In this document: positions 1 through 5,410 of the stretch, piece after piece
Layout of the letters: every line of letters begins with the position of its first letter
Numbering within the stretch: the stretch's first letter is position 1
DNA from: GCA-2730975 sp964576585
Lineage (GTDB): Bacteria; Verrucomicrobiota; Verrucomicrobiia; Opitutales; Seribacteraceae
Direction: 5' to 3'
NCBI GenBank assembly: GCA_964576585.1
Contig: CAZNWO010000169.1
Coordinates: 1 to 7,100 of the forward strand
DNA: 7,100 nt
The notes under the pieces: model-generated
Told to the model about the DNA's origin: nothing
What the model saw: only the letters and a program-made list of their open reading frames with translations
The model's database searches: none
Position numbers and translations under genes: made by a program

Positions 1-988
1 CTACGAAGAATTCGGTGTAAAAAGCCTCCTTGATTTTTCCATTGGAAGCTGTGACTACGGCATCAAACTCAAGTGAACCGGACCCGATGTCCAATCCTAC
101 TTCTTTACTAGAAACGCCTTCTGGAACTACCACGGGCAGGTCGTCCTCGGCGGAACCAGAACCAGTGGCAGGGTCGGATGTTGATGAGATTGACGGTTCT
201 CTGGTTGCGGTACCGGGCGGAAGGTCGGGAATCGTGCCGGAGCTTGTGATCGCCAGGTTGTCGAGCTTCTTTAAGAGATCATTGTTGTATTCCCTGAGTT
301 CATCCACTTCCTTCACTTTCAGGGTAAGGTTGTTCTTGAGCTTGAGAAGTTCGTCCCGCAGATCTTGGATCTCATCGCCGAGTGGCCCACTTCTTGGTGA
401 AGTGGTGTCTACACGACGAAGTTTGCTGATTTGATCCCTCAGTTGCTGGTTGATTCTCTTGAGGGTATTGATGCTGTCGTCCCGTCCCTTAACCATTTCA
501 CGAAGACCGTCGATTTGTTCCTCGAGCTTACGCTTGCTTTCATCGAGTTCCTGAGAAATGTCTTCCAGTTTTTCGGAAGGTGAGGTGGAGGGCTTGTCCT
601 TCGCTAGGATTTCCAGTTCCTCTAGGGAAATTTCCGCAGGGTTGCTGGAGTCCTGTCCTGCCCCGCCCACAGGCTTCCCATGTACCGGATTGTGTTCATC
701 AAGAATAGCTTCAAGATCTCCAGAGGTGCCCGAGGGTTCAGAAGCGGAATTCGATGCTTGACTCGAATTTTCATCCTTATCTTCCGGCAAGCTTGCTTGC
801 CCTTGGGGAAGTTCGGTTTCCTCAAACAAATCCAAGAGTTCATCCTGAGTCTTCGAATGCCCCGATCCATGAGAATCCTCTTGCGTTGAATCATTTGCAT
901 GCTCCGTGTGTTCTCCCCCACAGCCAACGAGACACAAGATCATTAACGCGATTGGATTGAAAAGGATAAATGGGCAAAGCTTTTTCAT
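1..988 (-). CDS. Coiled-coil lipoprotein, N-terminal part (gene continues past the left edge)
   Basis: An open frame reads leftward from an ATG at 988 and stays open for 329 codons to the window edge, so the C-terminus is missing. Residues 1-23 form a lipoprotein signal peptide: MKK, a hydrophobic stretch, then a lipobox Leu-Val-Gly-Cys with the acylated Cys at 23. After it comes a Gly/Glu/Asp/Ser-rich low-complexity linker (about 24-130) typical of a flexible tether. Two coiled-coil segments follow (about 142-192 and 201-245, rich in Leu heptads with Glu/Lys/Arg). A Ser/Thr/Pro/Gly-rich linker (about 246-285) leads into the start of a probable folded domain of beta character (about 290-329) that I do not recognise. 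It should be exported and membrane-anchored. No clear Shine-Dalgarno precedes the ATG, but the signal peptide fixes the start well. It is divergent from the cyclase cluster, so a shared function is only possible, not shown. Confidence 0.85.
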   Translation of the reverse strand, partial: MKKLCPFILFNPIALMILCLVGCGGEHTEHANDSTQEDSHGSGHSKTQDELLDLFEETELPQGQASLPEDKDENSSQASNSASEPSGTSGDLEAILDEHNPVHGKPVGGAGQDSSNPAEISLEELEILAKDKPSTSPSEKLEDISQELDESKRKLEEQIDGLREMVKGRDDSINTLKRINQQLRDQISKLRRVDTTSPRSGPLGDEIQDLRDELLKLKNNLTLKVKEVDELREYNNDLLKKLDNLAITSSGTIPDLPPGTATREPSISSTSDPATGSGSAEDDLPVVVPEGVSSKEVGLDIGSGSLEFDAVVTASNGKIKEAFYTEFFV

Positions 989-1141
989 ATACTTGGAAGG
1001 TAAATCGTTTATTCCTTGGAAAAACAAAGGGAATGCAACCAAAAATTCTCTGGCAGACGTTATTGTTTACAAACTGAATTAAAGAAGCTAACGTTTATGA
1101 ATATACCTAACGTCGATGATACGATGTTACCCTAATCCCAA
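989..1141. promoter_or_regulatory. Divergent intergenic region with a 13-bp direct repeat
   Basis: This is the only substantial non-coding gap and it separates two divergent genes, so promoters for both directions must lie here or inside the flanking genes. It is visibly more AT-rich than its neighbours. Near its right end is an imperfect direct repeat, CTAACGTTTATGA at 1088-1100 and CTAACGTCGATGA at 1107-1119 (11 of 13 bases equal, 19 bp apart), which could be an operator for a protein binding successive faces of the helix. A -35-like TTTACA lies at 1066-1071, with a poor -10-like TAACGT 17 bp further on, so I do not claim a defined promoter. No CRP-like TGTGA/TCACA palindrome, riboswitch or terminator hairpin is evident. 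Confidence 0.4.
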
Positions 1142-3085
1142 ATGCAAGCCACCGACCCCAGCGACGAGCTGACTTCAAAGGAGAATCGTTTTCTCAAACA
1201 AACGATTCTAGCCTTGCGAGACGAACTTGAAAAAGGAGAAGCCTTGCGGGGAGATGCCGTTCAGCATGCAACCTCCAAGGCGCAACGGGAAATCGATCAA
1301 TTAAAAATTACCGCGCGCGAGCTAAGGGAAGAACTCGAGCGCGACCGAATCCATTTCGACGAAGAAAGGCAAAAAATTTCGGCGACCGCCCACGAACAGG
1401 ACAGGCAACTTCGTGAAACGATCGCTACCCTGAGAGTTCAACTCGAGAACGCAAAGTCTAGGGAACATGAAAACGTTCAGAAGGCAATTGCGGAAGGAAA
1501 CAGCCAGGTTCGCCAACTGCAGGCTAACCTGCAAGAATTGAGAAACGAACTAGAGCAAGGAGAGGCGGAAAAACAAGATGCCGTGCAACGAGCGATTTCG
1601 TCGGCAAACAGCGAGTTGAGGCTTTTGCGGGAAACCTCTCAAACCCTTAGAGAACGCATGGAGCGCTTGAAAGCCGAACAGGACTCGAACGTGCAGAAGG
1701 CGGTCTCTGGCGCAAATACTGAAGTCCGAACCCTGAAGGAGGGCCTCTCGAACCTTCGCGAAGAACTCGAGCAGTCTCGCATTCAAGAAGAAGAAGCCGC
1801 TCAAAAAGCAACGTCGATTGCTGCGGATGAAATTCGTCAGTTGAAGGCTGCCCTAGTCATTGCGAGGGAAAGGCTGGAAAGAGCCAAGGCGGACGAAGCC
1901 GATCGAGTCCAAAGGGCGGTTTCAGAGGCAAACGCCGAGATCAATTCCTTGAAGTCAACGGCCACGGGACTGAGGGAAGAACTGGAGAGAGCAACGATTA
2001 GCGAAGCGGAATCGGTGCAAAAGGCTCGAAGCGAAGCGAACGACGAAATCTCCCAACTGAAGGAGTCCATCGCTCATCTGCGGGATCAGTTGGAGAAAGC
2101 CAAGGCGGACGAAGCCGACCGAGTTCAACGGGCGGTGGCGACTGCTGAAAATGAGATTCGCGCCCTCAAGGCCACTGCAAATTCGCTGAGAGACGAATTG
2201 GATAACGCCCAAGCTCGGGAAATGGAAAGTGTGCAAAAGGCGATGGTTACAGCTGGAGATGAAATCAGGCAACTGAAGGCTTCGTTGCATACCGTGCGTG
2301 ATCAACTGGAAAGGACGCAAGCCCGTCAGGACGAAAGAGTCCAGAGAGCCTTGGTGGGCGCAGAGAATGAAATCAGAGCTCTGAGGGATACCGCAACTAC
2401 CCTAAGAGAGGAACTGGACGGAGCAAAGGCAAGGGAAGCCGATCAGGTGCAGAAGGTGGAAGCTGCCGCTGCAACGGAGCTTCGCCAATTGAAGGAAAGC
2501 CTGGCCATTTCCAGAGACAGGCTCGACAGGTCTGTCCACGAAAAGGATGACGCAGTGCAAAAAGCCCTTGCTCAGGGCGAAAGCGAGATTCGCTTGCTGA
2601 AGCAAAGCCTTGGCGAGATTCGGTTGGAACTTGAGCAAAAAGACATTGAGAGAGAAGAGGCCGTGCAAAAGGCATCCACCATTGCGGCCAATGAATTAAA
2701 GCAAGTTAAGAAAGTCACCTCGGCCTTGAGGGAACAAATCGACAGAGTGCATTCGGGCAGAGACGAGGCCGTTCAGAAAGCGATTGCCGAAGCTTCGACC
2801 GAAATTCGCAACCTTCGAGAAAATATTTCTTCCCTTCGCAAGCAGCTTGAAAAGGCTGATGTGACAAGGGATGAAGCCGTGCAAAGGGCCGTTGCCGTAC
2901 AACATAGCGAGATGTCCCATTTCAAGAGGATGGTCAACGCCTTGCGAGACGAGCTTGAAATGAAAGGAAACTTGCACGAGGAAAAAATGCAAAAGGAAAA
3001 GCAACTCAAAACCATGGAATTCAAGCAACTGGAGGAAACCATAGTCGAGCTGCGAGTAGAACTGGAGAAAACAAATGAAAACTGA
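1142..3085 (+). CDS. 36-residue-repeat coiled-coil rod protein
   Basis: This 647-residue protein has no enzyme domain, signal peptide or membrane segment and is predicted cytoplasmic. After a 12-residue leader it consists entirely of a 36-residue repeat: 17 complete copies (residues 13-624) and a final 23-residue partial copy (625-647), with no insertion or deletion. The consensus runs roughly D/N-E-I-R-x-L-K, then L-R-[DE]-[EQ]-L-[ED], then V-Q-[KR]-A. Arg at repeat position 14 is present in all 18 copies, an acidic residue at 18 in all 18, and Gln at 29 in all 17 full copies. Beyond residue 6 there is no Pro, and no Cys, Trp or Tyr anywhere, so one continuous helix of roughly 95 nm is plausible. 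The ATG at 1142 is the first in frame after a TAA at 1133 and has no Shine-Dalgarno. The 3' end overlaps the cyclase start by 11 bp. Likely a structural or scaffold protein; such repeats draw spurious similarity to myosin, SMC and M proteins, and I recognise no named family. Confidence 0.93.
   Translation: MQATDPSDELTSKENRFLKQTILALRDELEKGEALRGDAVQHATSKAQREIDQLKITARELREELERDRIHFDEERQKISATAHEQDRQLRETIATLRVQLENAKSREHENVQKAIAEGNSQVRQLQANLQELRNELEQGEAEKQDAVQRAISSANSELRLLRETSQTLRERMERLKAEQDSNVQKAVSGANTEVRTLKEGLSNLREELEQSRIQEEEAAQKATSIAADEIRQLKAALVIARERLERAKADEADRVQRAVSEANAEINSLKSTATGLREELERATISEAESVQKARSEANDEISQLKESIAHLRDQLEKAKADEADRVQRAVATAENEIRALKATANSLRDELDNAQAREMESVQKAMVTAGDEIRQLKASLHTVRDQLERTQARQDERVQRALVGAENEIRALRDTATTLREELDGAKAREADQVQKVEAAAATELRQLKESLAISRDRLDRSVHEKDDAVQKALAQGESEIRLLKQSLGEIRLELEQKDIEREEAVQKASTIAANELKQVKKVTSALREQIDRVHSGRDEAVQKAIAEASTEIRNLRENISSLRKQLEKADVTRDEAVQRAVAVQHSEMSHFKRMVNALRDELEMKGNLHEEKMQKEKQLKTMEFKQLEETIVELRVELEKTNEN
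1826..2473 (+). repeat. 216-bp super-repeat, three copies (repeat units 7-12)
   Basis: Within the 36-residue array, units alternate in type. Units 7, 9 and 11 start D-E-I and carry V-Q-R-A near the end. Units 8, 10 and 12 carry T-A followed by L-R-[DE]-E-L in the middle and have V-Q-K. The pairs 1826-2041, 2042-2257 and 2258-2473 are therefore copies of a 72-residue block. The stretches 1883-1920 and 2099-2136 match at 35 of 38 bases, and the three differences are all synonymous, pointing to recent duplication or gene conversion under protein-level constraint. Confidence 0.75.
3064..3067 (+). promoter_or_regulatory. Shine-Dalgarno GGAG for the cyclase gene
   Basis: GGAG ends 7 bases before the ATG at 3075 and lies inside the last codons of the coiled-coil gene. 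It is the only convincing ribosome binding site among the starts in this window. It supports the 3075 start and, with the 11-bp gene overlap, suggests translational coupling. Confidence 0.6.
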
Positions 3086-5354
3086 CTTGTCCGCTGAATT
3101 TACCAAATCGCGCTCCCAGAGAACGGAGCGCTTTGCCAAAATGCTTCTTCAAGTGACCAATGACTTGGCCAAGACAAAATCTCTTGACGAGGCCTTGGAA
3201 ACACTTGTCAACATCACGACTACATCCATAGGGGCTGAAAGAGGAACTATTTTCCTCAACGACAAGTCCACGGGGGAGCTTTATTCACGAGTTGCTCAAG
3301 GAAACTTTCGGCGCGAAATCAGAATCCTGAACACCAAGGGTGTGGCGGGATGGGCCTTTTCCCGCGATGAGGGCGTGATCATACACGATGCCTATAAGGA
3401 TGAACGATTCAACAAGGCAGTCGACGTAAGAACGGGGTTTCGAACGAAGAGCATTCTTTGCGCGCCTCTCAGAACGGTATCAGGTGAAAAAATAGGTGTC
3501 TCTCAGATTCTTAACAAGATCGACGGTGAATTTACCCAAGACGATCTCGACCTTCTGGAGGCAATGACGGAACAGGCGGCTATTGCCATTCAGGGTAATA
3601 TCATCGTCGAGCAAATCGAGGCGGCCCGAAAGCAAGAACTGGAATTCCTCGACGTGGTGTCTCAAGTGTCTTCGGAATTGGAGCTGACTCCCCTACTCCA
3701 AAAGATTATTAGCACCATTTCCACGATGCTCGACTGTGAAAGAGCCACCTTGTTCATCAATGACGAGAAAACCAACGAACTCTACACCGAGGTGGGAGAA
3801 GGATTGGATGAAAAATCCATTATAAAATTCCCCAACCACTTGGGAATCGCGGGAACAGTCTTCACCTCCGCCAAGTCCGTCAACATTCCTCACGCCTACG
3901 CGGACTTGCGGTTCAATCCAAGCTTCGACAAGCAGACGGGCTTCTTTACTCGATCCATCCTTTGCATGCCCGTATTGAACAAGGAGGGCAAAACCATCGG
4001 CGTAAGCCAAGTCCTGAACAAACGTGGTGGTTCCTTCAATTCCGAGGACGAAAAACGCCTTGCTGCTTTTACTTCCCAAATCTCCATGGGCATTGAGAAC
4101 GCGAAGCTTTTTGCCGACGTCCAGACCCAGCAAAATTATTCCGAGAGCATCCTCTCGAGTATGCACGACGCAGTCATTACGCTGGACGAGGAGGGCGTTA
4201 TCAAGACTTGCAACCTTGCGGGCATGCGGATCTTCAAGGTTCCAATCCTTCCCGATGTCATTGGCAAAACAGCTAGCGACTTCTTTTCCGGTCCCAACAA
4301 ATGGCTGGCCGAGAAGCTTGAGGAGGTCACTGAAAAAGACGAGTTCCTTGACGCCGAATTGGAGGTGGAGGGGGAAACCTTGTCTGTAAACATTTCCGTC
4401 ATGCCCTTGCTTGGTGAAAAGAAGGATATACTTGGGGCCATGGTTATGATCGAAGACATTAGTTCGGAGAAGAGAATGAAGTCTACCATGTCTCGATACA
4501 TGGATCCGGAATTGGCGGATCAACTGATGGAAGCGGGGGACAGCGATGACTTTTTGGGCGGCAAGCAGAGCGTTGGATCAGTTCTTTTCTCTGATGTCCG
4601 CAGCTTCACGACCATTACCGAAGAACTCGGAGCTCAAGGCACTGTTAAACTGCTTAACGAGTACTTTACAATTATGGTTGACTGCATTACCGACGAGGGC
4701 GGGATGCTCGACAAGTTCATCGGTGATGCCATGATGTGCATTTTCGGAACGCCCGTGCCCCACGACGACGATCCGGATCGGGCGGTAAGGGCCGCCATCA
4801 GAATGATGACGGATCTAAAGGTCTTCAACGACAAACGTTCAAGCGAAGGCAAGATGCCCATTGATCACGGTATGGGAGTAAACACCGACTCCATCGTATC
4901 CGGTAACATCGGTTCGCCCAAGCGAATGGACTACACGGTTATCGGAGATGGAGTGAACCTCGCGGCAAGGATAGAAAGCGCATGCAAGCAGTACGGGGCG
5001 CACATACTGATAAGCGAATTCACCTATAAAGCGGTCAAGGCTACTTATCGCACGCGTCAAGTCGATTACGTTATAGTAAAAGGCAAGACCGAGCCTGTTG
5101 GCGTCTACGAGGTACTAGATTTTCATGACGATGACTCTTATCCCAACTTGGTGGAGGCACTCGGAGTCTTTAACGACGGATATCGCTCTTGGAACGAGGG
5201 CAAGTGGGATCAAGCCATAAAGCTTTTCAAGGATGTGAAGAAAATCAATCCCGACGACAAGGCGGCGCAACTCTACTTGGACAGATGCGACCACATGAAG
5301 AAGAATCCTCCCAAGGGCGAATGGGACGGGGTTTGGGTTATGAAAACCAAGTGA
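3075..5354 (+). CDS. Class IIIb adenylate cyclase, GAF-GAF-PAS-cyclase-TPR (CyaB1/CyaB2-like)
   Basis: Predicted to convert ATP to cAMP and pyrophosphate in the cytoplasm; no signal peptide or membrane helix is seen in the 759 residues. Domain order: GAF-A (about 30-175), GAF-B (about 203-345), PAS (about 353-465), a linker helix (466-497), the class III cyclase homology domain (about 498-680) and one TPR-like helical hairpin (about 692-740). All catalytic residues are visible: metal-binding Asp507 and Asp551, adenine-recognition Lys547 paired with Thr621 (the class IIIb pattern), and transition-state Asn628 and Arg632. GAF-B carries a complete NKXnFX3DE cyclic-nucleotide-binding motif (Asn315-Lys316, Phe321, Asp325-Glu326). 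GAF-A has it except that Leu replaces the last Glu (Asn147-Lys148, Phe153, Asp157). The architecture resembles Anabaena CyaB1, whose GAF-B binds cAMP and activates the enzyme; similar autoregulation here is inferred. The start has a good GGAG site and overlaps the upstream gene. Guanylate cyclase activity is unlikely given the Lys/Thr pair. Confidence 0.95.
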   Translation: MKTDLSAEFTKSRSQRTERFAKMLLQVTNDLAKTKSLDEALETLVNITTTSIGAERGTIFLNDKSTGELYSRVAQGNFRREIRILNTKGVAGWAFSRDEGVIIHDAYKDERFNKAVDVRTGFRTKSILCAPLRTVSGEKIGVSQILNKIDGEFTQDDLDLLEAMTEQAAIAIQGNIIVEQIEAARKQELEFLDVVSQVSSELELTPLLQKIISTISTMLDCERATLFINDEKTNELYTEVGEGLDEKSIIKFPNHLGIAGTVFTSAKSVNIPHAYADLRFNPSFDKQTGFFTRSILCMPVLNKEGKTIGVSQVLNKRGGSFNSEDEKRLAAFTSQISMGIENAKLFADVQTQQNYSESILSSMHDAVITLDEEGVIKTCNLAGMRIFKVPILPDVIGKTASDFFSGPNKWLAEKLEEVTEKDEFLDAELEVEGETLSVNISVMPLLGEKKDILGAMVMIEDISSEKRMKSTMSRYMDPELADQLMEAGDSDDFLGGKQSVGSVLFSDVRSFTTITEELGAQGTVKLLNEYFTIMVDCITDEGGMLDKFIGDAMMCIFGTPVPHDDDPDRAVRAAIRMMTDLKVFNDKRSSEGKMPIDHGMGVNTDSIVSGNIGSPKRMDYTVIGDGVNLAARIESACKQYGAHILISEFTYKAVKATYRTRQVDYVIVKGKTEPVGVYEVLDFHDDDSYPNLVEALGVFNDGYRSWNEGKWDQAIKLFKDVKKINPDDKAAQLYLDRCDHMKKNPPKGEWDGVWVMKTK

Positions 5355-5410
5355 CGGCAATCTTTCTTTTGAGCCAAGTTTTGAATCGATTCCCATTGTA
5401 ATTACAGCAA
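5355..5410 (+). other. 56-bp gap between cyclase and TPR genes
   Basis: I see no hairpin followed by a T-run, so no intrinsic terminator, and no convincing promoter. Read-through from the cyclase gene into the TPR gene is therefore plausible. No Shine-Dalgarno precedes the ATG at 5411; an in-frame TAA sits at 5399-5401. The gap does not encode a missing TPR helix in any frame I checked. Confidence 0.5.

Larger units (their letters stand above)
1178..3082 (+). repeat. Tandem 108-bp coding repeat (17 full copies and a 69-bp partial)
   Basis: The unit starts fall exactly every 108 bp from 1178, and the last full unit ends at 3013. Copies are diverged at DNA level but keep the same protein register. 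The partial copy ends directly at the stop codon. The first two and last two copies match the consensus least well, as expected for capping units; the central copies (7-12) are the most alike. Confidence 0.93.

Noticed and set aside
30..434. Plus-strand open frame of 134 codons, Ser/Arg-rich
   Set aside because: Antisense to the lipoprotein gene, whose signal peptide, lipobox and coiled coil make it the real coding strand.
989..1141. CRP/cAMP receptor site in the divergent promoter
   Set aside because: A product-responsive site would fit the story, but no TGTGA-N6-TCACA-like palindrome is present.
1955..2320. Minus-strand open frames within the coiled-coil gene
   Set aside because: Several overlapping antisense frames occur throughout the 108-bp repeats; they arise from the repeat's codon pattern and lack any protein features.
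1142..3085. Identification as an SMC, myosin or M-protein homologue
   Set aside because: Similarity would come only from coiled-coil composition. There is no Walker motif, hinge, motor or anchor, and the 36-residue unit is distinct.
1142..3085. CRISPR-like or minisatellite array
   Set aside because: The 108-bp periodicity is purely protein-coding: units keep reading frame and amino acids while DNA diverges, with no identical repeats separated by unique spacers.
3693..4523. Long minus-strand open frame of 276 codons
   Set aside because: It lies wholly antisense to the GAF-B and PAS region of a clearly conserved cyclase, has no recognisable domain, and is explained by codon bias of the plus-strand gene.
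5355..5410. Rho-independent terminator after the cyclase
   Set aside because: T-rich bases at about 5361-5370 are not preceded by a GC-rich hairpin.
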